12,586 nt of DNA from a bacterium UBP8_UBA817 (GTDB lineage: Bacteria; Margulisbacteria; Marinamargulisbacteria; UBA817): NCBI GenBank assembly GCA_002296285.1, contig DBHX01000035.1, forward strand, positions 13,201-25,786, in the 5' to 3' direction. A program made the translations under genes and the position numbers. The notes beneath the pieces are model-generated. The model saw only the letters and a program-made list of their open reading frames with translations. It was not told the origin of the DNA and did no database searches. This document shows positions 1 to 5,738 of the stretch, one piece after another (position 1 is the first letter of the stretch; each line of letters opens with the position of its first letter).

Positions 1-342
1 GAAAATTGTAAAAGATATTTAATAAAAGGATTAAAAATCCATAGTAGGACACTAAATCTTTTTACTGTTGAAAGTAATATTTCAAAACAGTTAAGTTTAA
101 TTCAAAAAAAATATAAAAAATTTGTCGATATAGGCAGCTATCCTTTCTTCAGACTTGGGAAAATAGGTGTTGCAATTGTTACCAGATCATCTTCACTGAA
201 AAAATTAAAAAATGTTAATGTTGACTTGATTAAATTAATTAAAATTAAAAAAATTAAAACTTCATCAACAAAAAAAGCGACGTCTGAAACAGCCAAAAAA
301 AAAGAGGCGAATGATTCCAAAACTGAATCAGAAAAAAAATAA
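1..342 (+). CDS. CinA-like / molybdopterin-binding domain protein, C-terminal part (5' end outside window)
   Basis: The reading frame is open from base 1 and ends at TAA 340-342, giving 113 residues of a protein that starts upstream. The segment around residues 23-62 (ESNISKQL, then VDIGSYPFF, a short Gly-containing turn and GVAIVTRSS) matches the end of the molybdopterin-binding (MoaB/Mog-fold) domain of CinA and short CinA-like 'competence/damage-inducible protein A' proteins, where the pattern is Es-Ia...L, then iGSYPff, then GtslvlRS. No PncC-type nicotinamide-nucleotide amidase domain follows, so this is the short, single-domain form; its substrate is not known from sequence. The last ~35 residues are a low-complexity Lys/Ser/Thr/Glu tail, probably disordered. 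rpmA follows after 15 nt, so the two are probably co-transcribed. This position is often held by rplU, but the residues do not resemble L21. Confidence 0.7.
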   Translation, partial: ENCKRYLIKGLKIHSRTLNLFTVESNISKQLSLIQKKYKKFVDIGSYPFFRLGKIGVAIVTRSSSLKKLKNVNVDLIKLIKIKKIKTSSTKKATSETAKKKEANDSKTESEKK

Positions 343-357
343 TCTAAGGAGAATCCG

Positions 358-621
358 ATGGCACATAAAAAAGGTAAAGGGAGTACAAAAAACGGAAGAG
401 ATAGCCAATCAAAACGATTGGGTGTTAAACGCTATGGTGGACAACTCGTTACCGCTGGATCCATTTTAGTTCGACAACGAGGAACAAAATTTTTACCGGG
501 TGAAAATACTGGATTAGGTAAAGATTTTACAATTTTTGCTAAAGTAGATGGAACGGTTCAGTTTTCATACAATGCTAGAAATAAACAACAAATCAATATT
601 GTTCCACTCGTTGAAAAATAA
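358..621 (+). CDS. rpmA: 50S ribosomal protein L27
   Basis: 87 residues, the normal length for bL27, a protein of the large subunit whose N-terminal arm reaches the peptidyl-transferase centre. It opens with MAHKKGKGSTKNGRDS and continues with LGVKRYGGQ, GSILVRQRGTKF, PGENTGLGKD and a Phe-rich C-terminal barrel, all family hallmarks. The ATG at 358 is preceded by AAGGAG (345-350) at good spacing. The protein starts directly at the mature MAHKKG end, so it lacks the cleavable leader removed by the Prp protease in Firmicutes and Fusobacteria, and no prp gene lies upstream. The stop TAA (619-621) directly touches the obgE start in the same frame. rpmA-obgE is a very common bacterial pair. Confidence 0.97.
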   Translation: MAHKKGKGSTKNGRDSQSKRLGVKRYGGQLVTAGSILVRQRGTKFLPGENTGLGKDFTIFAKVDGTVQFSYNARNKQQINIVPLVEK

Positions 622-1623
622 TTGGCTTTTGTAGATACTCTTAGCATTCAAGTCCAAGCAGGAAATGGGGGCAACGGACGAATTAGCTTCCGTAGAGAAA
701 AGTTTGTGGCCAAAGGAGGCCCTGATGGTGGGGATGGTGGCAATGGTGGCGATATTATTTTTATTGCTTCAAAAAAAATCAGCACCTTTTTGGACTTATC
801 CAGCAAAAGAACATATAAAGCCGGTCATGGAGAGGATGGAAAACCTCGACAAAAAACCGGAAAATCTGGCAAACATTGCATCATTGAAGTTCCTTGTGGA
901 ACCATTATCTATGGAAGTGATGATAATGAAATAATTAATGAACTTACCGATGATAATCAGTCATTCACATTAGCAAAAGGTGGCAGAGGAGGAAAGGGGA
1001 ACACCCATTTTTCAACATCTCGGATTCAAACACCCAGGAAAGCAACCTCAGGGAAACTCGGTGAAAAATTATCCATTCACTTAGAACTAAAAGTGATTGC
1101 CGATGTTGGACTTATCGGGTATCCAAATGCCGGAAAGTCCACGTTACTAAAAACAATCACCCAAGCAAACCCAAAAATTGCCAATTACCCATTTACGACA
1201 CTTCATCCTAATTTAGGCATTTTTCGCCGGTTTGATAAAGAAGTTGTTATTGCAGATATTCCCGGCATTATTGAGGGAGCCGCCGAAGGTATTGGGCTTG
1301 GAAATCAGTTTTTGAGACACATTAGCAGAACCAATATTTTGCTATTTCTAATAGAACCACAATTGGAATTAATTGAAAAAACATATGATACCCTCACTAA
1401 ATTACAACACGAATTGCAAAGATATGATCCCAAACTATTAGAAGAAAAAAGGATCATTGTGGCAGTGAATAAAATTGATTTACTGGATGATGATCAAGAA
1501 TCAAAAATCAAACGTATATTTAAAGATCATCAAATTGTACTAATTTCTTGCTTTTTAAGAAGAGGTATCGAAAAATTAGAGCAAAGGATCAGTGAAACAA
1601 TCAATGAAACGAATCATCATTAA
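622..1623 (+). CDS. obgE: Obg-family GTPase
   Basis: 333-residue Obg GTPase, which acts in late 50S assembly and stress signalling. The glycine-rich Obg fold covers about residues 2-158 (GNGGNG, RREKFV, GGPDGGDGGNGG, then GGRGGKGN). The G domain follows: P-loop GYPNAGKST (166-174), switch I FTTLHPNLG (191-199), G3 DIPG (212-215), G4 NKID (283-286) and a G5 position reading ISC instead of the usual SA. The protein ends soon after the G domain, so the Firmicutes/actinobacterial OCT domain is absent. The start is TTG at 622, immediately after the rpmA TAA. It is the only sensible choice, because family members begin just before FVD and the frame is closed upstream. No clear Shine-Dalgarno is seen, which suggests translational coupling to rpmA. 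The 3' end overlaps proB by 20 nt. Confidence 0.96.
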   Translation: MAFVDTLSIQVQAGNGGNGRISFRREKFVAKGGPDGGDGGNGGDIIFIASKKISTFLDLSSKRTYKAGHGEDGKPRQKTGKSGKHCIIEVPCGTIIYGSDDNEIINELTDDNQSFTLAKGGRGGKGNTHFSTSRIQTPRKATSGKLGEKLSIHLELKVIADVGLIGYPNAGKSTLLKTITQANPKIANYPFTTLHPNLGIFRRFDKEVVIADIPGIIEGAAEGIGLGNQFLRHISRTNILLFLIEPQLELIEKTYDTLTKLQHELQRYDPKLLEEKRIIVAVNKIDLLDDDQESKIKRIFKDHQIVLISCFLRRGIEKLEQRISETINETNHH

Positions 1624-2353
1624 AATTGGAACCAACCTATTAACAGATAATCACCAACGGCTTGATTTAAATAATATGAGACATTTAATTTATCAAGTGG
1701 CTGACGAACAATTAAAAGAAACAACATATGAATTTATTATTGTTAGCTCAGGAGCCATTACAAGTGGTGCAAAGCACATGAACATTACGCCTGAAAATTT
1801 AGCAGAAAAACAAGCCGCTGCATCCATTGGTCAAATTCTATTGTTTCAAAAATACTATGAATTTTTCCAAACAAAAAATATCTGTGTTGGTCAACTTTTA
1901 GTCACCAAAGATAACTTTGATGATCCTGAAAAAAAACAAAACATTAACCAAACCATAAACACATTATTGAAAAATAATATTATTCCCATTATCAATGAAA
2001 ATGATTCAGTATCCACAGAAGAAATTCAGTTTGGCGACAACGACCAGCTATCGGCCATACTCGCAAAAAATTTATCTGTGGACCATTTAATTATATTAAC
2101 CAATACAGATGGGCTGTTGGATGAAAATAATGATGTAATCCCTTTGCTAAATAACATTAGCGATAAGGAGTTATCTCTAGTGGAAGATTCAACATCATCT
2201 GTTTTTTCCAAAGGTGGGATGAAATCTAAATTATTGGCCGCAAAAATTGCATTGGATGCGAACATCAAAACAACCATTGCAAATGGGCGCACCGAAAATA
2301 TCATTCATAAAATATTATCAAACACAACCATTGGAACAAAAATACAACCTTAA
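1604..2353 (+). CDS. proB: Glutamate 5-kinase, short form without PUA domain
   Basis: Catalyses ATP-dependent phosphorylation of glutamate, the first committed step of proline synthesis. The amino-acid-kinase fold is clear: IIIKIGTNLL at the start, VSSGAITSG, NENDSVSTEE followed by FGDNDQLSA, TNTDGLL, and SKGGMKSKLLAAKIA near the C-terminus. At 249 residues it corresponds to the catalytic domain alone; the C-terminal PUA domain of E. coli-type enzymes (about 367 residues) is missing. I chose ATG 1604 because it puts KRIIIKIGT at the N-terminus as in the family. A GTG at 1592 would add four residues. An AAAGGA lies at 1583-1588, rather far from 1604 and too near for 1592. The gene overlaps obgE by 20 nt. 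proA, its usual partner, does not follow; the next gene is convergent. Confidence 0.95.
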   Translation: MKRIIIKIGTNLLTDNHQRLDLNNMRHLIYQVADEQLKETTYEFIIVSSGAITSGAKHMNITPENLAEKQAAASIGQILLFQKYYEFFQTKNICVGQLLVTKDNFDDPEKKQNINQTINTLLKNNIIPIINENDSVSTEEIQFGDNDQLSAILAKNLSVDHLIILTNTDGLLDENNDVIPLLNNISDKELSLVEDSTSSVFSKGGMKSKLLAAKIALDANIKTTIANGRTENIIHKILSNTTIGTKIQP

Positions 2354-2365
2354 GTACCAAGGTTG
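2338..2365 (-). terminator. Candidate intrinsic terminator of the minus-strand operon, overlapping the proB stop
   Basis: A perfect 7-bp inverted repeat (CAACCTT at 2345-2351, AAGGTTG at 2359-2365) encloses a 7-nt loop. Read on the minus strand, the stem is followed at once by TATTTTTGTT (down to about 2335), the arrangement of a rho-independent terminator for the long minus-strand gene block. On the plus strand a T7 run (2376-2382) lies 10 nt past the stem, so the element may also end the cinA-like/rpmA/obgE/proB transcript, less convincingly. The stem has only three G-C pairs and overlaps the last bases of proB, so its strength is uncertain. The remainder of the 72-nt convergent gap (2354-2425) shows only a weak 4-bp hairpin at 2387-2398. 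Confidence 0.5.
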
Positions 2366-2425
2366 AGCGACATAATTTTTTTAAACCGATAGAGATCGTA
2401 ATTATTCCTGCCGATTAAAAATTAA

Positions 2426-3034
2426 TTATGCTAACGTAGAAAAGTCACCATCATCGTCCAATAACCGCTTCTGTTTTTCATAATTGGATGATTGATTAAA
2501 TAGATTATCGATCTGCTGATTCAATAATGACGCATCATTATAATCCGGTGTGCCTTCTGGAATCACAAACCCGTCCAATGTTTTTTTACTGCCATCACCT
2601 TGAATATCTTTCACTGAAAAGTTTGCATCAGAAATAATTCGCAATGCCACACGATCCGCCTTCTGAACCCCAGTCACTTCATACGCTGCAAAATCCGGGT
2701 TATTAAAATCACGCAAACTAATAATGAATAAATATTTTTGAATGTGTGATAAATCTTGCTTTGAAGGAATGGCTTCCCCTTTGGGATGGGAGTGATATGT
2801 ACCATAATACTCAAGCCCATGCTTATTAAAAAATAAATGAGCACGTTCAATATCTTGTGGAAAAATAGCGAAGACATCCGTCTTATTGGAGATATCCTGA
2901 TTCATCACAGGATAAATTGCACAAATCACATTGTCTTTTCCACCAATAAACCCACCCGATTCATACGGATAGTTTTTTTGAACCTGATCAATAATTATTT
3001 TATAATGCCGCTCTGTAATTGAAAAACCTGCCAT
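2426..3034 (-). CDS. JAMM/JAB (MPN+) domain metallopeptidase-like protein
   Basis: 202 residues. The zinc-site JAMM motif is complete: Glu25 in YPYESGGFIGG, then His81-x-His83 in YHSHP, Ser91 and Asp94 in PSKQD, fitting E...HxH-x7-S-x2-D exactly. This identifies an MPN+/Mov34 family isopeptidase or protease. Characterised bacterial and archaeal relatives (Mec, desampylases) cleave small ubiquitin-fold proteins from partners, for example in sulfur transfer for cysteine synthesis, but no ThiS/MoaD-like protein or E1-like enzyme is in the window, so the substrate is unknown. The JAMM core covers about residues 1-135; the remaining ~65 residues (Gly/Asp/Asn/Gln-rich, ending DDDGDFSTLA) look poorly ordered. 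RadC is unlikely, as the N-terminal half follows the Mec/Mov34 pattern (PxEsGGfigG). It is the last gene of the minus-strand block, 34 nt after the previous gene, with no obvious Shine-Dalgarno. Confidence 0.85.
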   Translation of the reverse strand: MAGFSITERHYKIIIDQVQKNYPYESGGFIGGKDNVICAIYPVMNQDISNKTDVFAIFPQDIERAHLFFNKHGLEYYGTYHSHPKGEAIPSKQDLSHIQKYLFIISLRDFNNPDFAAYEVTGVQKADRVALRIISDANFSVKDIQGDGSKKTLDGFVIPEGTPDYNDASLLNQQIDNLFNQSSNYEKQKRLLDDDGDFSTLA

Positions 3035-3068
3035 AATTCAATAGTGTATATGAAAGTTAAAAAGAAAC

Positions 3069-3554
3069 CTAGCCATTCAATTTAGAAAATACGTTTAACT
3101 GATCTTTAATTGAAGTAAACAACCATTTAAAATATTGATGATTTTTTTCGACATAGTAGCCACAACTATCATAAATAAATCCATGCTCATAAAAAAAACT
3201 AGTGGGGTATTGACGACAAATCGCGGGCCTTGATTCATAACGACTACACATATGCTCATCAGTTAAACAATGGCAATCAAACGACTCAATTTTGCCACAT
3301 TTATGGTTGGGAACAAACGAATCATAATCCGGATATTGCTTTAAATATTGATCCCACACCGACAATGACTGAATTGGCTTTTGAGAATCATACAACATGA
3401 TGGACTGACAACACTGCCCCGAATGCTTGCAGGCACCTTTGATATTAAAAACCAAGCCTTTGATCATGATCATTAAATAATATGGAACACTGGTAAACGG
3501 AATCAGCCGTCGAGAAACGACATAGGCAATCTGTAAAAGAAAAAGAGCAATCAA
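3069..3554 (-). CDS. YkgJ-family cysteine-cluster protein
   Basis: 161 residues. The cysteine pattern of the YkgJ/UPF0153 (CxxCxxCC) family is visible: C42 and C48-C49 in ACKHSGQCC, C86, C94 and C96, C103, C113 in YESRPAICRQYP, and C131. These cysteines are thought to bind zinc or an Fe-S cluster, and the biochemical role of the family is unsettled. Residues 1-33 are hydrophobic or basic and could lie at the membrane. The start taken is TTG at 3554, overlapping the rph stop as TTGA, which fits translational coupling. An internal ATG at 3473 (residue 28, just before KGLVFNIKG) is a plausible alternative giving a more compact protein, although no good Shine-Dalgarno marks either. The location between rph and the JAMM gene does not reveal function. 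Confidence 0.8.
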   Translation of the reverse strand: MIALFLLQIAYVVSRRLIPFTSVPYYLMIMIKGLVFNIKGACKHSGQCCQSIMLYDSQKPIQSLSVWDQYLKQYPDYDSFVPNHKCGKIESFDCHCLTDEHMCSRYESRPAICRQYPTSFFYEHGFIYDSCGYYVEKNHQYFKWLFTSIKDQLNVFSKLNG

Positions 3555-4273
3555 GCGGAAACCATTAATGTTTGCTTAACTGTATCAATAATTGAATGTA
3601 TTCCTTGCGTCCCAATCGTTAAAAACGAATTTAAATGCTCTGAACTAAACGGGCTTTTCTCAGCAGTCCCTTGGATTTCTATAAAGCGACCATCGTCCGT
3701 CATGACTAAATTTAAATCCACTTCTGCTGATGAATCTTCAATATAATCCAAATCAAGCATCACTTGCCCATCGACCAACCCAATACTGATGGCCGAGACA
3801 AAATTTCGTATAGGATTTTGAGTCAATTTACCGGCAGCCATTAACGATTGAACCGCATCATACAACACAATCATGCCACCCGTAATGGACGTTGTACGAG
3901 TACCTCCATCGGCTTGAATAACATCGCAATCAATTAAAATACTTCGTTCTCCCAATGCCTCTAAATCAATAACCGCACGCAGTGAACGACCAATAAGGCG
4001 TTGGATTTCCATGGTACGCCCGGATTGCTTCCCCTTACTCACCTCTCGGCGAATGCGTTCATTGGCACACGCCGGTAACATCGAATACTCCGCAGTTACC
4101 CAACCTGAACCACTATCTTTTAAAAACCGAGGAACCCCTTCTTCAATGGTTGCCGTGCATATCACCTTTGTTTTTCCAAAAGAAATCAACACGGAGCTAT
4201 CCGCATTTTCTATAAAATCCTTCTCTATTTTAATCTCTCGTAATTCAGAATTTTGACGACCACTATGTCTCAT
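3551..4273 (-). CDS. rph: Ribonuclease PH
   Basis: 240 residues, the standard size for RNase PH, the phosphorolytic 3'-to-5' exoribonuclease that trims tRNA 3' ends as a hexamer. Family segments run in order: MRHSGRQNSELR at the N-terminus, GWVTAEYSMLP (57-67), the KGKQSGRTMEIQRLIGRSLR region (80-99) with the phosphate-binding arginines, IDCDVIQADGGTRTTSITGG (114-133), and the LDLDYIEDSSAEVDLN segment, whose D180 and D186 match the catalytic/metal aspartates. I set the start at ATG 4273, which gives the canonical MRHSGR N-terminus and has AGGGAG 7 nt upstream. A longer in-frame ATG at 4345 would add 24 unrelated residues that are translated from the preceding gene's coding region. It overlaps the coiled-coil gene by 11 nt and the YkgJ-like gene by 4 nt. 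Confidence 0.97.
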   Translation of the reverse strand: MRHSGRQNSELREIKIEKDFIENADSSVLISFGKTKVICTATIEEGVPRFLKDSGSGWVTAEYSMLPACANERIRREVSKGKQSGRTMEIQRLIGRSLRAVIDLEALGERSILIDCDVIQADGGTRTTSITGGMIVLYDAVQSLMAAGKLTQNPIRNFVSAISIGLVDGQVMLDLDYIEDSSAEVDLNLVMTDDGRFIEIQGTAEKSPFSSEHLNSFLTIGTQGIHSIIDTVKQTLMVSA

Positions 4274-4676
4274 AAGTTTCTCCCTTCGTTTGCGATAATT
4301 GTTTTTGCTCGATGAGCTTTCGCCCTTCAGCAATATTTTTTTCAATTTTTATCACGTTTTTTTGTAATTTTGTAGCCAATAACTGCAATCGAGATAAAAT
4401 ACCATCGGCATACTCATTGGCATCTTGCTTTAAACGCAACATCTCTTTTTTCGTATCTAGTAACTCAGTATCAGTCATTTGAACATTCGCTGCTTGGTAA
4501 AAATGATCCGACATGGACTCATTTTGATGCTCAATTTCACTCACCGCATCATTCAACTTTTTAATAATAGAATATGCCTCATCTGGATCAACCAATAACT
4601 TATTGGATAACATCTGCTTTTTTGATGACTTAAATAATGATTCAAGTAAAAAGATAATGCCTTTTAATTTATCCAT
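4263..4676 (-). CDS. Coiled-coil protein of the coaD neighbourhood
   Basis: 137 residues, no enzyme motif. The N-terminal part (LKGIIFLLESLF, then SNKLLVDPDEAYSIIKKLNDAVSEIE) resembles, by recollection only, the uncharacterised 'ATPase'/ATP-synthase-b-like proteins encoded just after coaD in many Clostridia. Those proteins also start with a short amphipathic helix and a 'gkvLVD-ee-ilelidel' segment before a long charged helix. Residues ~65-130 form one or two long coiled-coil helices (ELLDTKKEMLRLKQDANEYAD, then LATKLQKNVIKIEKNIAEGRKLIEQKQ). No signal peptide or membrane segment is seen. ATG 4676 follows AGAGGAG at good spacing and overlaps the coaD stop by 8 nt. The C-terminus overlaps rph by 11 nt, so coaD, this gene and rph are translationally linked. 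Function unknown. Confidence 0.8.
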   Translation of the reverse strand: MDKLKGIIFLLESLFKSSKKQMLSNKLLVDPDEAYSIIKKLNDAVSEIEHQNESMSDHFYQAANVQMTDTELLDTKKEMLRLKQDANEYADGILSRLQLLATKLQKNVIKIEKNIAEGRKLIEQKQLSQTKGETYET

Positions 4677-5148
4677 GAAACTTCTCCTCTAATTTAGTTT
4701 TAACATATTCACTAACATACTCTGAAATATTTCCTTTTAATTTTGCCAATTGTCGGACAATACTCGAACTCAAATAACTATATGATTGGTCGGTCATTAG
4801 AAAAACGGTATCAATGCGAGAATCTTGCGCACGATTGGTCAAGGACATTTGAAATTCATATTCAAAATCACTCACAGCACGTAACCCTCGAATAAGATTA
4901 AAAATTTGTTTTTCTCGTGCATAATCAACCAGTAAACCCTGAAACCCCTCAACAATCACCCGATCAGAATGAATGCTATTCGAAATTAAATCAATCCTCT
5001 CCTCAATAGTAAACAATGGCTGTTTCTCAAGATTATCAATCACACTCACATGAACAACATCAAACACATTGAGTGCCCGATGAATAATATCCAAATGACC
5101 ATTGGTGATAGGATCAAAGCTTCCGGCATAAATTGCACTCACTGACAT
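4669..5148 (-). CDS. coaD: Phosphopantetheine adenylyltransferase
   Basis: 159 residues, the usual length of this hexameric enzyme. It adenylates 4'-phosphopantetheine to dephospho-CoA, the penultimate step of CoA synthesis. The nucleotidyltransferase signature is intact: AGSFDPITNGHLDII with T15-x-G17-H18, then NLIRGLRAVSDFEYEFQM with the RGLR basic patch at 87-90, and YSYLSSSIVRQLA (SSSIVR at 127-132) matching the ISST-x-VR motif. ATG 5148 is preceded by only a weak CGGATT element. A 67-nt gap separates it from rsmD upstream, the longest gap between consecutive genes of the minus-strand block, and holds a candidate promoter. The stop overlaps the next gene by 8 nt. Confidence 0.97.
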   Translation of the reverse strand: MSVSAIYAGSFDPITNGHLDIIHRALNVFDVVHVSVIDNLEKQPLFTIEERIDLISNSIHSDRVIVEGFQGLLVDYAREKQIFNLIRGLRAVSDFEYEFQMSLTNRAQDSRIDTVFLMTDQSYSYLSSSIVRQLAKLKGNISEYVSEYVKTKLEEKFHG

Positions 5149-5163
5149 AAGAATCCGATCATC

Positions 5164-5178
5164 TCAATCATAGATTGA
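5164..5178. repeat. Short perfect palindrome next to the coaD promoter candidate
   Basis: TCAATC and GATTGA form a perfect 6-bp inverted repeat around a 3-nt centre (15 nt in all). It begins at the last base of the candidate -10 box and runs toward the coaD start. Its position, over the expected transcription start, would suit a repressor operator or a small 5'-UTR hairpin. No follow-on T-run is present, so it is not a terminator. A single copy is seen in the window. Confidence 0.35.
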
Positions 5179-5207
5179 TTGTAGCCTACATTGGGGGTCG
5201 ATAGCAA
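5178..5207 (-). promoter_or_regulatory. Candidate sigma-70-type promoter for coaD and downstream genes
   Basis: On the minus strand, TTGCTA (-35, 5202-5207; four of six consensus bases) and TACAAT (-10, 5178-5183; five of six) are separated by 18 nt, about 30 nt upstream of the coaD ATG. This lies in the only intergenic gap over 60 nt between consecutive genes of the minus-strand block, which makes an internal promoter reasonable. In an AT-rich genome such matches also arise by chance, so this is a candidate only. Confidence 0.35.
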
Positions 5208-5215
5208 CATAACCA

Positions 5216-5737
5216 TTAGGGTTGAATAAACACACTCAAGCGTGAATTGCCATATTTATACTGTTTTGCCACCTCAAACAAATCAGCGGGGCAAAAATTA
5301 ACATCATGTTCCACAAATAACCAACCATTGGACTTGAGTAATGACCGATTAAAAATGGTTCTAATACTGACGGTATAGGTGTCTTTATCCGCCCAAATAG
5401 GATCTAAAAAGATAAAATCAAATGTTAGATCTGTGATATTTAAATAACGTGTAATATCCTGACGAACAATATCAATCCCAGCACCTAAGGATTCTTTATT
5501 ATACTTTAAAAATTTGACTTGCCGATCAACACAAACAACCATTGACGCCCCTCGAGATTCCGCCTCCAAACCAACCGCACCAGAACCAGAACAAAGATCT
5601 AAAAACGATGCCTGCTGAATTTGAGACCCAAGAATATTGAAGACAGACTCCCGAACAATCGATTTTGTCGGACGAAACAAACGATCCTTTGGGAACTTCA
5701 GCGATCGACGTTGATATTTTCCAGAGATAATATGCAT
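5216..5737 (-). CDS. rsmD: RsmD-type 16S rRNA (guanine966-N2)-methyltransferase
   Basis: 173 residues, close to the ~180-190 of RsmD, which methylates G966 in 16S rRNA using S-adenosylmethionine. Diagnostic segments: MHIISGKYQRRSL at the start, FRPTKSIVRESVFNIL (21-36), and the SAM-binding motif I FLDLCSGSGAVGLEAESRGA (45-64), followed by CVDRQ. Motif IV, normally DPPY or DPPF and used to position the target amine, reads DPIW (112-115), so the second proline is lost and the aromatic residue is Trp. The rest of the fold is intact and there is no frameshift. The gene starts 1 nt after the recG stop and precedes coaD, the recG-rsmD-coaD order common in Firmicutes and related bacteria. Confidence 0.92.
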   Translation of the reverse strand: MHIISGKYQRRSLKFPKDRLFRPTKSIVRESVFNILGSQIQQASFLDLCSGSGAVGLEAESRGASMVVCVDRQVKFLKYNKESLGAGIDIVRQDITRYLNITDLTFDFIFLDPIWADKDTYTVSIRTIFNRSLLKSNGWLFVEHDVNFCPADLFEVAKQYKYGNSRLSVFIQP

Positions 5738-5738
5738 G

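Noticed and set aside
221..249. TTGACT followed by an AT-rich stretch as a promoter for rpmA
   Set aside because: It lies inside coding sequence, the -10 match is poor, and such hexamers are expected by chance in sequence this AT-rich.
1..342. Partial rplU (ribosomal protein L21), expected from the usual rplU-rpmA order
   Set aside because: The translated residues (GSYPFF and the RSSS region) fit the end of a CinA/MoaB-type domain and not L21.
665..934. 89-residue plus-strand open frame inside obgE
   Set aside because: It is a shadow of the glycine-rich obgE reading frame with no family resemblance.
2426..3034. RadC-type JAMM protein
   Set aside because: The HSHP...PS..D segment is shared, but the N-terminal half with YESGGFIGG follows Mec/Mov34 proteins, and no RadC helix-hairpin-helix region is present.
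4274..4345. 24-residue N-terminal extension of RNase PH from ATG 4345
   Set aside because: RNase PH starts at MRHSGR, ATG 4273 has a good Shine-Dalgarno, and the extension lies in the coding region of the preceding gene.
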